Positions 27,190 through 36,362 of a DNA stretch of 52,997 nt are shown piece by piece. Numbering within the stretch: position 1 is the first letter of the stretch; each line of letters begins with the position of its first letter. Both the position numbers and the translations under genes were made by a program. Source of the stretch: an uncultured Rhodospirillaceae bacterium (GTDB lineage Bacteria > Pseudomonadota > Alphaproteobacteria > Rhodospirillales > Magnetospirillaceae); contig CAIULK010000056.1 in assembly GCA_903899885.1 (NCBI GenBank), forward strand, positions 1 to 52,997. The letters are read 5' to 3'. Under the pieces are notes generated by a model. The model ran no database searches, was not told where the DNA came from, and was given only the letters and a program-made list of their open reading frames with translations.

Positions 27190-28457
27190 CCACCATCGAA
27201 CTGTTCCAACGCCTCGGCCTTGCCCTTGCCATCGGTCTGTTGATGGGCCTGGAGCGCGGCTGGGAGGGGCGGGCCGAGCCCGAAGGCATGCGGGTGGCGG
27301 GGATTCGTACCTTCGCCTTGATCGGCTTGGCGGGCGGCGCGTGGGGGGTGTTGGGGCTGCAATTCGGGGGCTCGGTTCCGGCCGCCGCCGTTTTGGCCTT
27401 CGCGGCGCTGATCGTCGCGGCCCATATCGTGCGACTGCGGGCCAATCCCGATGTCGGGATCACCACCGAGGTGGCGGAATTGGTGGCGTTCGCGCTGGCC
27501 TTGATGGCGGTGGTCGGCGACATGGCGGCGGCGGCGGCGGCGGCGGTGGTCGCCACCGCGCTGTTGAACGCCAAGGAAGCCTTGCATACCTGGGTCGGAC
27601 ATCTCAACCGCTTGGAAATGGGCGCGGCGATCCGGCTGTTGCTGATTTCGGTGGTGATGCTGCCGCTGCTGCCCGACCAGGGCTATGGCCCCGACGAGAT
27701 TTTAAATCCCTTCACCTTGTGGCTGCTGGTGGTGATGGTCGCCGCCATTTCGTTCGCCGGTTATTTCGCGATCAAGATCGCCGGGCCGCGCATCGGCAGC
27801 CTGCTGACCGGCTTGTTCGGCGGCATTGCCTCCTCGACCGCGCTGACCATCAGCTTCGCCCGTCTGGGCAAGACCGAGCATGAGATGCAGCCCGCCTTGG
27901 CCGCCGGCATCGCCCTGGCCAACGCCACCATGTATGCGCGCCTGTGGGTTATCGTCGCCTTGCTGAACGCCGATCTGGCCCGCCATCTGGCGCCGACCAT
28001 GGGCGCGATGGCCTTGACGGGGCTGGCCGTCACCTATGGCCTATGGCGGATGCGGACGGTCGATACGCGCGACTGCGCGGCCCGGCTGACCAACCCGTTC
28101 GAACTGGGCATGGCGATCAAATTCGCCGCCCTGCTGGCCGGCGTGATCGTCGCGGCGAAACTGATGGAGCATTACGCCGGATCGACCGGCCTGTATGCCT
28201 TGGCTGGCGTCGCGGGTTTGGCCGACGTCGATGCGATCAGCCTGTCGATGACCGAATTGGCCAAGCACGGCGCCACCGGCCCCCGGATCGCCGCCACCGT
28301 GATTTCGATCGCGGTGTTCGTCAACACCGGGGTCAAGGCGGTTTGGGCGGGCGGGTTGTGCGGGGGCACCTTGGCCCGCCGCACCACCCTGATGGCCGCC
28401 GCCGTGATCGCGGCGGGCGGCCTTGTTTTATGGTTTACTTCCCGAACAGGCCTTTAA
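27186..28457 (+). CDS. MgtC/SapB-DUF4010 inner-membrane protein
   Basis: 423 residues with about 12 hydrophobic helices. The N-terminal ~130 residues carry the MgtC/SapB hallmark LGLALAIGLLMGLERGWEGR and GIRTFALIGLAGG. The rest is the DUF4010 part (LTGLFGGIASSTALTISFARL, AVFVNTGVKAVWAGG). The molecular role of this family is not firmly known; MgtC proteins are tied to magnesium limitation and ATP synthase control. It is coupled to trmJ by a 4-base overlap. The 3' end overlaps the convergent AsmA-like gene by 23 bases. A run of Ala codons (about residues 112-122) is notable but in keeping with a helix. Confidence 0.88.
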   Translation: MTTIELFQRLGLALAIGLLMGLERGWEGRAEPEGMRVAGIRTFALIGLAGGAWGVLGLQFGGSVPAAAVLAFAALIVAAHIVRLRANPDVGITTEVAELVAFALALMAVVGDMAAAAAAAVVATALLNAKEALHTWVGHLNRLEMGAAIRLLLISVVMLPLLPDQGYGPDEILNPFTLWLLVVMVAAISFAGYFAIKIAGPRIGSLLTGLFGGIASSTALTISFARLGKTEHEMQPALAAGIALANATMYARLWVIVALLNADLARHLAPTMGAMALTGLAVTYGLWRMRTVDTRDCAARLTNPFELGMAIKFAALLAGVIVAAKLMEHYAGSTGLYALAGVAGLADVDAISLSMTELAKHGATGPRIAATVISIAVFVNTGVKAVWAGGLCGGTLARRTTLMAAAVIAAGGLVLWFTSRTGL

Positions 28458-29220
28458 CCGCATTCACGCCGCCCGCCGCGGCACCGCTGGCGGCACCGCC
28501 GACATTGCCGACCGCGCCCTTGACGCTGTCGAGCACGGCGCCGACGCCCATGCTGCTGGCCGCCTTCATCGCGGCACCGGTCAGGGAATCCAGCAGTTTG
28601 GTCGCGACCTCGGCCGGGCTGGCCCCGCCTTCCGACTTGCCGATGTTCGACAGGTGAATATCGGGCAACGACGCGGTGGCCTTGCCGCCGGGGATCGGGG
28701 TGGCCAGGGTCACCGAGCCGCCGGTGGCGCTGAGTTGGTCGATCACCACCTTCTTGGCGTCGCCGCTATCCTTGGCCGGCGCGGCGGCCGGTTGGGCGGC
28801 ACCGCCCTTGGGCGCGTTGGCGGCCGTGAAGGCGGCAACGTTCTTTTGGATGGCGTCGATATTGCTGCCCGAACCGGTCATTTCATAGGTCACTTCCGGC
28901 TTGGCGATGGTCACGTCCTTGATGACGATCGGGTTGCCGGTCACGCTGGCGGTGTCGAGAGTGACGGAAACCAGGCCCAGCGAGAACGCGTTGGGGGTTT
29001 TGAATCCGGCGGGATTGGCCACCGTCAGCCCGGCGATCGAGCCCTTGCCTTCCTTGATCGAGATTTCGACCTTGTCAACCGACACCTTCACCCCGGCCAC
29101 CTTGGTGCCCACTGTTTCGATCGCGGTTTTCACGATTCCGTCGAGATTGGACATCAACAGAACCAAGCCCACGACGACAGCCGCCACAAGCACGCCAACG
29201 CCGATTAATATTTTCCGCAT
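28435..29220 (-). CDS. AsmA/DUF748-like envelope protein
   Basis: 261 residues: one N-terminal membrane anchor (ILIGVGVLVAAVVVGLVLLM), then an extracytoplasmic beta-rich part with AsmA-like phrases (VKVSVDKVEISIKEGKG, GLTVANPAGFKT, IVIKDVTIAKPEVTYEM, LPDIHLSNIG). An Ala/Pro low-complexity linker (about 140-155) and a Gly/Ala-rich tail follow. AsmA-like proteins are implicated in phospholipid transport and outer-membrane biogenesis; this short form is likely a minor relative. AAGGAGAGG precedes ATG 29220. Divergent from the DapA-family gene. Confidence 0.75.
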   Translation of the reverse strand: MRKILIGVGVLVAAVVVGLVLLMSNLDGIVKTAIETVGTKVAGVKVSVDKVEISIKEGKGSIAGLTVANPAGFKTPNAFSLGLVSVTLDTASVTGNPIVIKDVTIAKPEVTYEMTGSGSNIDAIQKNVAAFTAANAPKGGAAQPAAAPAKDSGDAKKVVIDQLSATGGSVTLATPIPGGKATASLPDIHLSNIGKSEGGASPAEVATKLLDSLTGAAMKAASSMGVGAVLDSVKGAVGNVGGAASGAAAGGVNAVKGLFGK

Positions 29221-29290
29221 GGTTCCTCTCCTTCGCGAAACAACATAGGATTTGTGGCCCGAGTATCCTCCAAGGACAACGGAGAGTCGA

Positions 29291-30106
29291 GTGACGAAGC
29301 CTGACATAGTCGCGCCTGTGCTGACCCCCTTTCACGCCGATCTGTCGCCCGACCCGCACCGGTTTGTCGATCTGTGCCGACGTCTGAGCGCCGAGGGGCT
29401 GGGTTTGGCGCCGTTCGGCACCACGGGCGAGGGGCCGTCGCTCGACGTTTTCGAGCGGACCCAGTTGATCGATGCGCTGGTTCACGCCGGGTTCGACATG
29501 AGCCGGGTGATGCCGGGAACCGGTTGCCCGGCCTTGCCCGACACCGTCCGCCTGACCCGTCATGCGGTGGAAAGCGGCTGCGGCGCGGTGCTGATGCTGC
29601 CGCCCTATTACTACAAGCAAGCCGACGACGACGGCCTGTTCGCCGCCTATGACTGGGTGATCGAGCGGGTGGGCGATCCCCGCTTGCGCATCTGCCTGTA
29701 TCATTTTCCGGCGCAAAGCGGCGTGGCGCTGTCGCCCGCGTTGATCGAGCGGCTGGTGCGCCGCCACCCCTCGACCATCGCCGCAATCAAGGATTCGGCG
29801 GGCGACGTGGCCCATACCCAGGCCTTGCGGCGGCGTTTTCCCGGCTTGACCGTTTACACCGGCTCGGCCTCGCATCTGCCGGATCTGCCGGGGGCGGGCT
29901 GTATTTCCGGTTATGCCAATCTGTGGGGGCCGCTGCTGCTGCGCCTGGCCGCCACCGGCTCGCCCGAGGATCAGGCCGAGCTGGCCGCCGCCAAGGCCGA
30001 GTTCCAAGGTCTGCCGTTTATCGCGGCCGCCAAGCGCGCCCTGGCGCGGCTCGACAACGACCCGGCCTGGACAACCGTTCGTCCGCCGCTGGTAGCGCTA
30101 GCCTGA
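29291..30106 (+). CDS. Dihydrodipicolinate synthase family (DapA/NAL superfamily) lyase
   Basis: 271 residues of TIM-barrel class I aldolase type. Features: PVLTPFHADLSPD, APFGTTGEGPSLDVFER (the GTTGE loop), VMLPPYYYK-like LMLPPYYYKQADD, catalytic Tyr in CLYHFPAQSG and Schiff-base Lys in AIKDSAGD. The usual YNxPxRT Arg is missing, so this is unlikely to be true DapA; a keto-acid aldolase/dehydratase (for sugar acids or related) is more plausible. The start is GTG 29291 with GGAGAG upstream. Substrate unknown. Confidence 0.85.
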   Translation: MTKPDIVAPVLTPFHADLSPDPHRFVDLCRRLSAEGLGLAPFGTTGEGPSLDVFERTQLIDALVHAGFDMSRVMPGTGCPALPDTVRLTRHAVESGCGAVLMLPPYYYKQADDDGLFAAYDWVIERVGDPRLRICLYHFPAQSGVALSPALIERLVRRHPSTIAAIKDSAGDVAHTQALRRRFPGLTVYTGSASHLPDLPGAGCISGYANLWGPLLLRLAATGSPEDQAELAAAKAEFQGLPFIAAAKRALARLDNDPAWTTVRPPLVALA

Positions 30107-30177
30107 GCTATTGGCCTTGGGCCCGAAGTTGGACTACCCTTGCGTCCCCACACCACGCGTGACAAGGAACCGTGACA

Positions 30178-30945
30178 ATGACCGGCCCGGCCGAGCGTTC
30201 GCCCATTCACCTCGTGATCGGAACGCCCTGTTACGGCGGCAACACGACGCATTACTACACCAGTTCGGTTCTCAACCTGCAACAGGCCTGCCGCCAGCGG
30301 GGAATCGCGTTGTCCTTCAAATTCCTGGGCAACGATTCCTTGATCACGCGGGCGCGCAATCTGATTGTCAGCCAGTTCCTCGACGATCCCTCGGCGACCC
30401 ATCTCTTGTTCATCGACGCCGATCTCGGCTTTGCGCCGGACCAAGTTTTCGCGCTGCTCGATTTCGACCATGACGTGGCGGGCGCGGTCTATCCGATGAA
30501 GCGGCTGAACTGGGCGGCCATCGCCGATCAGGCACGGGCCGGGGCGCCGAACCTGAAATCCTCGGCGCTCGACTATGTCCTGGATTTCCTGGATCCCGGC
30601 AACATCACGATGAATCACGGCTTCGCGCGGGTCCGCCATATCGGCACCGGATTCTTGATGATCCGGCGGGTGGTGATCGAACGGATGACCGCGCATTATC
30701 CGCAGCTGAAATTCAACGGCACCGATCTTGGGGCGAACAGCGAACTGAACAGCCCGAACACCTACGCCCTGTTCGACACCATGATTTGCCCCGATACTGG
30801 TGTTTATCTGAGCGAGGACTATGCCTTTTGCCGCCGCTGGGCCGATATGGGCGGCGAGATCTGGGCCAATGTCGCCAGCCGCTTGGTGCATGTCGGCCCG
30901 ATACCGTTCGAGGGCGATTTCGTCAGCACGCTGACCCGCCCATAA
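30178..30945 (+). CDS. GT-A-type glycosyltransferase-like protein
   Basis: 255 residues. HLVIGTPCYGG at the start, THLLFIDADLGFAPDQVF (a DxD-type metal motif, about 85-95), YPMKRLNW, GTGFLMIRRVVIERM, and a late SEDYAFCRRWADMGG acidic motif fit a nucleotide-sugar transferase fold of the family 2-like group. Acceptor and donor are unknown. ATG 30178 sits nine bases after AAGGA; GTG 30172 is in frame but too close to it. It is followed 20 bases later by a DUF4337 gene. Confidence 0.75.
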   Translation: MTGPAERSPIHLVIGTPCYGGNTTHYYTSSVLNLQQACRQRGIALSFKFLGNDSLITRARNLIVSQFLDDPSATHLLFIDADLGFAPDQVFALLDFDHDVAGAVYPMKRLNWAAIADQARAGAPNLKSSALDYVLDFLDPGNITMNHGFARVRHIGTGFLMIRRVVIERMTAHYPQLKFNGTDLGANSELNSPNTYALFDTMICPDTGVYLSEDYAFCRRWADMGGEIWANVASRLVHVGPIPFEGDFVSTLTRP

Positions 30946-30965
30946 CAAGAAGCACGAGGGAAATG

Positions 30966-31550
30966 ATGGACATCCAAGAAACCCACGAAAAGATTCACGA
31001 AGCGGGTCATCACGGCGGCCACAACAAGGGCATCGCCGTGATGATCGCGGTGCTGGCGGCCTTGCTGGCGATCGTCGAGATGGGGGGCAAAAGTGCTCAG
31101 AACACGTCGCTGTCGGCGAATATCGAGGCGGCCAATTTGTGGTCGTTTTTTCAAGCCAAACATATGCGCGAAACCGCGCTGACCGTCGCCGCCGACAGTT
31201 TGGAGCTGATGACCCCGCCCGCCGCGAACACCGCAGCCGTGACCAAGCGGATCGACACGTGGCGGAGCACCGCCCAACGCTATGCCTCGGACCCCGAATC
31301 CGGTGAGGGCCGCAAGGAATTGGCGGTACGGGCCAAGGACGCCGAACAACGCCGCGACCTTGCGCTGCACGCCTATCACAAATTTGAATACGGCGCCGCG
31401 ATGCTGGAAATCGGCATCGTTCTAGCCTCGGCCTCGGTGGTTACCGGCATGATCTTGCTGGCGGTCGCCGCCGCCGGATTGGGGGTGCTGGGCACAGCGT
31501 TCGGCGTGATGGGCTGGCTAGCCCCGGCGGTGTTGGAGGGGCTTTTTTAG
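30966..31550 (+). CDS. DUF4337 family membrane protein
   Basis: 194 residues: a His-rich cytosolic start (HEAGHHGGHNKG), TM1 about 25-45 (IAVMIAVLAALLAIVEM), a helical extramembrane part with Lys/Arg/Glu (about 46-130: NLWSFFQAKHMRETAL, RRDLALHAYHKFEYGA), and two C-terminal hydrophobic segments. This order is that of DUF4337, whose function is unknown. ATG 30966 is better spaced from GAGGG than ATG 30963. Convergent with the M50 gene five bases away. Confidence 0.8.
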   Translation: MDIQETHEKIHEAGHHGGHNKGIAVMIAVLAALLAIVEMGGKSAQNTSLSANIEAANLWSFFQAKHMRETALTVAADSLELMTPPAANTAAVTKRIDTWRSTAQRYASDPESGEGRKELAVRAKDAEQRRDLALHAYHKFEYGAAMLEIGIVLASASVVTGMILLAVAAAGLGVLGTAFGVMGWLAPAVLEGLF

Positions 31551-31555
31551 CGCCC

Positions 31556-33646
31556 CTACATCCCCCATTCGCGCAGCACGACGGCCGCCACCGACCGTCC
31601 GGCGCGGGCGAGCGGGCTTTCGCGGGCGGCGTCGATCTCGGCCTCGCCGCGCAGGATGACCGGCACCCCGCCGGGTTCATCGACCGTCAGCCGTACCCGG
31701 AAGATCGCGCCGTCGGGCACGATCGCTTGCTTGGTGGCGTGCGCGGGCACCGGACCGCCGAACGGCGTGCCTAGTTCGGGGTCGCTTAGGGAGCGCGCCG
31801 AACCCCGGTCGATCAAGGTGACATGGGCCGCCATGGCGGCGCCGTTCCCCTCGGGGACGAAGCGGGCGAGCGCGCCCACGCTCAATCGCGGCAGATCGTC
31901 CTCGCGGACATAGGCGTCGATCACGGCATTGCCGGTGCGGCGCACCGCCAGCAGCGCTTCCTTGGTGCCCACCCATTGGCCGATCCGAATTTCGGGCGAA
32001 ATGTCGCCGACCCGGCCATCGGCGGGAGCGGTCAGGGTCAGTTGCGCCTTTTGCGCCAGGGCGGCGTCTTCCTCGGCTTGGGCGGCGGTCAATTCGCGGG
32101 CCAGAACCTGGGCCTTGTCGCGGAAACTTTCCTCGAAACCGACCGAGTCCAGCTCATAGGTCAGGGTCGCGATGTGGCGCGCGGTCTGCTCGATCCGATG
32201 CTCCAGATCGGGATCACTGAGTTGCGCCAGGATTTGACCGGCGGCCGCCGCGTCACCCTCCTTGACCCGAAGATCCGCCAGAATCGCCGGGGCGGGGGCG
32301 AAGATCCGCGCGTACTCGGGCGCCTTCAGAACGGCGGGGGCACCAACCCGGTCGCTGACAGGCAGAAGGGCCAAGCACAGCAAGGCGCCCGCGCCGCCGA
32401 ACAGCCGACGCGCCCGCGGGCTTTGTTTCAAACGCTCTTTCCGTTTGGCCCACTGGGCCAGTTCGTCCCACACCGGTTTGATCAAAAAAAAGCCGATTTC
32501 AACGGCGAACAGGAAGATGCCGACGATCTTGATGAAGAAGTGATAGACCAAAACCGCGATGCCGAGAAACAGGGTCAGGCGGTAAATCCAGATGCCGACC
32601 GCGAAGGCGATCAAGGCCGCCTGTTTTTTCGGCGGGAACACTTCCGGCACCGGCTCGCCCAGCGCAAACAGGGTTTCGCGCAGCCACCAGCGGGCCAGGG
32701 AAAAAACCCGGTTGTGCATGTTCGGCATGTCCAGCAGGTCCATCAGCAGGAAATAGCCGTCGAAGCGCATGAAGGGGCTGGCGTTGATCAGCACCGAACT
32801 GATCCAAGTGGTGGCGGCCAGGGTAAAAGCGATGCTTTTGGCCGGTCCCTCGGGGGCGATGCCCCAGGCCAGGGTGGCCCACGCCGCCAGCGTCAGTTCC
32901 GACAGGATCCCCGCCCCGCCGACCAGGATGCGGTCGCGCCGCCGGGGCAGCATCCAGGCCTCGTTCACATCGGTATACAGCACCGGCATCATCACCAGAA
33001 AAGCCAACCCCATGGTGGGGACCCGCAGGCCCATCGCCTTGGCGGTCAGCGCGTGCCCCAATTCGTGAATGATCTTGGCCAGCCCCAAGGCCAGGGCGAA
33101 GGCGGCGATGCCGTCCATGCTCATGTGATCGATGAAGGTGGCGACGAACCGGTCCCACGACCGCCCGGCCACGAACAAACCGGCCAGCAGCGCCCCCAGG
33201 GTGGCGAAGCGAAAGCCTTTACCGCCCAGCCAGCCGACATAAGGCAGCAGCGCGTTCAAAATGGCGTCGGGCCGCAGCAAGGGGATGCGAAAGAACAGGT
33301 AATGGTGCAGCAGCCATTGGAACACCGACGATTTCCCCGCCGCCTTGATCCGCAGCAGGCGCTGGGTGTCCTTCGGCGTGGCGGTGCGCAGCAATTGCGA
33401 GCGGGCGAAGAATTCGGTCAGCTCGATAACGTCCTCGGCCTCGATCGCCAAGGTGGTGTCGCGGCTGACCGCCTCGGCGATGCGGCCGGGGTCGCCCAGA
33501 TCCCAGCGGCTCAGCATTTCGAAGGCGGGCCACGACAGCCGGTAGAACAAATTGCGCAAGGGATCGACCAGGGTCCAGGTCGGCGCGCCGTCCGTCCCCC
33601 GGGGACCCGGATGCACCGACAGTTCATCGCGGAGCATCGGCAGCAT
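31556..33646 (-). CDS. PqqD-like / peptidase M50 / HlyD-like fusion membrane protein
   Basis: 696 residues in three parts. About 1-90 resembles a PqqD/RiPP-recognition-like domain (WTLVDPLRNLFYRLSWPAFEML, DVIELTEFFARSQLL). About 120-430 is a site-2-protease-like membrane domain with zinc motif HELGH (194-198) and the conserved VMMPVLYTDVNEAWMLPRRRDR and GAGILSEL. About 440-690 is a periplasmic biotinyl-lipoyl/HlyD-like adaptor (APAPAILADLRVKEGDAAAAGQ split around a helical hairpin, then ADGRVGDISPEIRIGQWV). Such M50-adaptor fusions occur beside HlyD proteins and are thought to process or export peptides or handle envelope proteins; the true substrate is unknown. Start ATG 33646 lies two bases after the HlyD stop. 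Confidence 0.82.
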   Translation of the reverse strand: MLPMLRDELSVHPGPRGTDGAPTWTLVDPLRNLFYRLSWPAFEMLSRWDLGDPGRIAEAVSRDTTLAIEAEDVIELTEFFARSQLLRTATPKDTQRLLRIKAAGKSSVFQWLLHHYLFFRIPLLRPDAILNALLPYVGWLGGKGFRFATLGALLAGLFVAGRSWDRFVATFIDHMSMDGIAAFALALGLAKIIHELGHALTAKAMGLRVPTMGLAFLVMMPVLYTDVNEAWMLPRRRDRILVGGAGILSELTLAAWATLAWGIAPEGPAKSIAFTLAATTWISSVLINASPFMRFDGYFLLMDLLDMPNMHNRVFSLARWWLRETLFALGEPVPEVFPPKKQAALIAFAVGIWIYRLTLFLGIAVLVYHFFIKIVGIFLFAVEIGFFLIKPVWDELAQWAKRKERLKQSPRARRLFGGAGALLCLALLPVSDRVGAPAVLKAPEYARIFAPAPAILADLRVKEGDAAAAGQILAQLSDPDLEHRIEQTARHIATLTYELDSVGFEESFRDKAQVLARELTAAQAEEDAALAQKAQLTLTAPADGRVGDISPEIRIGQWVGTKEALLAVRRTGNAVIDAYVREDDLPRLSVGALARFVPEGNGAAMAAHVTLIDRGSARSLSDPELGTPFGGPVPAHATKQAIVPDGAIFRVRLTVDEPGGVPVILRGEAEIDAARESPLARAGRSVAAVVLREWGM

Positions 33647-33648
33647 GA

Positions 33649-34929
33649 TCAAAAGCCGATGGTCTGACGCACCGCGATCAGCGGGCGGCGGAACAGCCAC
33701 CAGACCAGCGGCACGGTGTCGCCGTCGATCCGCGCTGTGCCCTTCATCCCCAAACGCGGTTTGTCGGCGGGATCGGCAAGCGCGGCGCGCACCCGGTAGG
33801 CCAAACCGCCGTCGGGCCGGGCGGTGGCTTCATAGGCCAAACTGCGCAGGGCCGCATGCACCGGCGACAGCGGCCGGGTGTTGAGGAACAGGGTCAGCTT
33901 GGCGCCGATCCGTGCCTCGCCCGCGTCGGCGACCGGCAGCCAGGCCTCGACCTCGGTATCGGTCTCGGCGGCGACCGCCATCACCTTTTCCCCCACGGTG
34001 ACCGGACGGCCGATCCAATCGCTGGCGTCGTCGAACACCGCGATGCCCGCCGCCGGCGCCTTGACATGGATGCGTTCCAGCTGCGAATCCAGCCACAAGG
34101 CCTCGGAGGCTTTTTCGTTCATCCGGCTTTCCAAGATGGCGACCTGGGCCTTGGCCTTGGGGTCGAACACCTGGGCTTGCGCGGCTTGGCGGTATTCGGC
34201 CTCGGCGGTGGCGTATTGCTGGCGCGCGATATCGCGTTTGCCGACCAAGGTGGTTTGATCGAGATCGAACAAGGGCTGTCCCTGGGCCACCGGATCGTTG
34301 GGCTGAACATGGATCACCGCGATCGCCCCGTCCAAGGGGGCGCGCACCACCGACGGCCGCGCCGCCACCATTTCGGCCGGGGCCAGCACCGACCCAGTCA
34401 CCGGGAAGATCAGCACCAGGAAGACGGCCGCGACGATCTTCAAATGATTGCGCAAACCCTTGATGCCGGGGAGCCGAAACAAGGGCTTGGTGACGAAACC
34501 GCGCCGCGCCGCGGCCACCGCCTCGGCCAAGCGGCCCAGCAGCACCTGTTCCGGCGGGCTCCACGCCTCGTCGCGGGTCAGCAGCCACCCGGCGGCGCCC
34601 AGGGGCACATAGAATCCGTGCGCGGGCAGCCACTCGGCCCATTCGGGGAACGCGGACGAATCGACCTCGGCCGGCGTGGCGTGCAGGGCGGCCAGTTTCG
34701 GAAACACCCGGTTCAGCCACAGCACGAAGGGCGCGTTGGGATCGGGGGTGGCCAGGCCCGACACCGCCTCGACCTTGGCGTCCGGGCTCCACAGCATGGC
34801 TTGGCGATAGGGAACCAGCGCGTGGGTTTCATTGACCACGACGAAGGCAACCTCGGTCACGCTGGCGGCCGTCAGCACACGGCTTTCCAGGTCGAGGAAA
34901 CGAAACAGCCTTTCGGTTTCGGGCGTCAT
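33649..34929 (-). CDS. HlyD-family periplasmic adaptor with N-terminal GAF-like region
   Basis: 426 residues. About 5-150 is soluble and looks GAF-like (SRVLTAASVTEVAFVVVNET, ALVPYRQAMLW, PEQVLLGRLAEAVAAAR). One membrane helix follows (LKIVAAVFLVLIFPVTGSVL, about 163-182), then the adaptor: APLDGAIAVIHVQPNDPVAQGQ, a helical hairpin, ERIHVKAPAAGIAVF and a beta-barrel domain. It is the obvious partner of the M50 fusion protein that follows. No ABC or RND pump and no outer-membrane channel is encoded nearby. Confidence 0.83.
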   Translation of the reverse strand: MTPETERLFRFLDLESRVLTAASVTEVAFVVVNETHALVPYRQAMLWSPDAKVEAVSGLATPDPNAPFVLWLNRVFPKLAALHATPAEVDSSAFPEWAEWLPAHGFYVPLGAAGWLLTRDEAWSPPEQVLLGRLAEAVAAARRGFVTKPLFRLPGIKGLRNHLKIVAAVFLVLIFPVTGSVLAPAEMVAARPSVVRAPLDGAIAVIHVQPNDPVAQGQPLFDLDQTTLVGKRDIARQQYATAEAEYRQAAQAQVFDPKAKAQVAILESRMNEKASEALWLDSQLERIHVKAPAAGIAVFDDASDWIGRPVTVGEKVMAVAAETDTEVEAWLPVADAGEARIGAKLTLFLNTRPLSPVHAALRSLAYEATARPDGGLAYRVRAALADPADKPRLGMKGTARIDGDTVPLVWWLFRRPLIAVRQTIGF

Positions 34930-35066
34930 GGCGGGAACTTTACCACCGGGCGGCGAATCCGGCCATCACGGAATGCCCCGGGGTCTCTTGACCAACGTCA
35001 TGCCCGCCGCCGCCGCCATCGGTTATGATCGCTTGCATCCATGAAACCGTTTAGGGGGCCATTGTC

Positions 35067-35684
35067 ATGCGCGTGCGTTCGCTTCTTGTCCTGCTGCTGG
35101 CGCTGGCGGCCCCGGCCTCCTTCGCACACGAGGGGCACGGAACCATCAACGACGATCCCGCCCCGCTTCCCGGCGAACCCTCGATGCGCGGGGCCTATGG
35201 CGGGCCGTTCCTGCTGACCGATGAAAGCGGCAAGACCGTGTCGGACGAGACGTATCACGGCAAATACGTGCTTTTGACCTTCGGCTACACCAGTTGCGGC
35301 GACATTTGCCCGATGCTGCTGAAATCCATGAGCGGCGCGCTCGACGCCCTGGGCGACAAGGCGGCCCAGGTGCAGCCGTTGTTCATCACGCTCGATCCCG
35401 ACAACGACACCCCGGCCCATCTGAAGGATGCGCTTTCCGCCATCGATCCCCGGATCATGGGGCTGACCGGCCCAGGGGACTATCTCGACTCGGCCGCCCG
35501 CAAATACCGCATCCGGGTCGAAAAAACGGTCAGCGGCGGCATGACGATGTATGACCATACCGCCGTGATCTTCCTGATGGGGACGGACGGCGGCTTTCTC
35601 GAACGCTTTCCCCGCACGGTGCCCGCCGCCAAGATCGCCGAACGGATTCGCTTGCGCATGAGCCAGCCCGCCACGGCGCCTTAA
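35067..35684 (+). CDS. Sco1/SenC/PrrC-family copper chaperone
   Basis: 205 residues. Signal peptide 1-20 (SLLVLLLALAAPASFA), then HEGHG, a potential extra metal-binding stretch. Thioredoxin fold with the copper site Cys77/Cys81 in TSCGDICP and His164 in MYDHTAVIFLM. Sco proteins deliver copper to CuA centres of haem-copper oxidases, and related proteins are proposed to act on NosZ CuA. The next gene (menG) starts 4 bases after its stop, and the nos cluster lies 6 kb away, so supply of copper to NosZ is possible though unproven. Confidence 0.93.
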   Translation: MRVRSLLVLLLALAAPASFAHEGHGTINDDPAPLPGEPSMRGAYGGPFLLTDESGKTVSDETYHGKYVLLTFGYTSCGDICPMLLKSMSGALDALGDKAAQVQPLFITLDPDNDTPAHLKDALSAIDPRIMGLTGPGDYLDSAARKYRIRVEKTVSGGMTMYDHTAVIFLMGTDGGFLERFPRTVPAAKIAERIRLRMSQPATAP

Positions 35685-35687
35685 GGC

Positions 35688-36362
35688 ATGGACCGGCGAC
35701 AGCGTATTCGCGCGATTTTCCGGGCGGTGGCGCCACGCTACGACCGGATGAACGATCTGATGTCGTTCGGGATTCACCGTTTGTGGAAGAACCGTCTGGC
35801 GCGGGCCGCCCGGCCGGAAGAGGGCCAGATCCTGGTCGATCTGGCGGGCGGCACCGGCGACGTGGCGATGCGCCTCGCCGGGCCGGGCCGCACGGTGATC
35901 GTCTGCGATCCCTGTGCGCCGATGATGCTGGCCGGGCGCCACCGCCCGGCCCCGGTGCTTTGGTTGGCGGGCGAGGCCGAGGCGATCCCCTTGGCCGACA
36001 ACTCGACCGACACCGTGACCATCGCCTTCGGCATCCGCAACGTCACCGATCTCGACGCGGCCTTGGGCGAAATGCTGCGGGTCCTCAAACCCGGCGGGCG
36101 GGCCTTGTGCCTGGAATTCTCGCGTCCCGCTTGGTGGCTGGCGCCGTTCTATGACCTTTTCTCGTTCACGGTCATTCGGCGTCTGGGCGCCTGGGTGGCG
36201 CACGCGCCCGAGGCCTATCACTATCTGGTGGAATCAATCCGGCTTTTCCCCGACCAGCCGACGCTGGCCGCCCGCTTCCGGGCCGCCGGATTCACCGCCG
36301 TCGGCTTTGAGAATCTCAGCTTCGGCATCGCCTGTCTGCACAGCGGAACCAAGCCGCCGTGA
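35688..36362 (+). CDS. menG: Demethylmenaquinone methyltransferase (MenG/UbiE family)
   Basis: 224 residues. Last step of menaquinone synthesis (and the equivalent ubiquinone step): C-methylation of the quinone ring with AdoMet. Family motifs: FRAVAPRYDRMNDLMSFGIH at the N terminus, AdoMet site LVDLAGGTGDVA, VTIAFGIRNVTDLDAAL, EMLRVLKPGGRALCLEFS and the C-terminal YHYLVESIRLFPDQ. Next to menE and facing menB-menD-menF it is best read as MenG, but it could serve both quinones. Overlaps menE by GTGA. Confidence 0.88.
   Translation: MDRRQRIRAIFRAVAPRYDRMNDLMSFGIHRLWKNRLARAARPEEGQILVDLAGGTGDVAMRLAGPGRTVIVCDPCAPMMLAGRHRPAPVLWLAGEAEAIPLADNSTDTVTIAFGIRNVTDLDAALGEMLRVLKPGGRALCLEFSRPAWWLAPFYDLFSFTVIRRLGAWVAHAPEAYHYLVESIRLFPDQPTLAARFRAAGFTAVGFENLSFGIACLHSGTKPP

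Noticed and set aside
27523-27556. GGC/GCG repeat tract as a microsatellite or contingency locus
   Set aside because: It encodes an Ala run inside a predicted membrane helix of the MgtC/DUF4010 protein and is compatible with ordinary codon use.
31823-33667. 614-codon plus-strand open frame
   Set aside because: Antisense to the M50 protein; Gln/Gly/His-rich low-complexity translation without family features.
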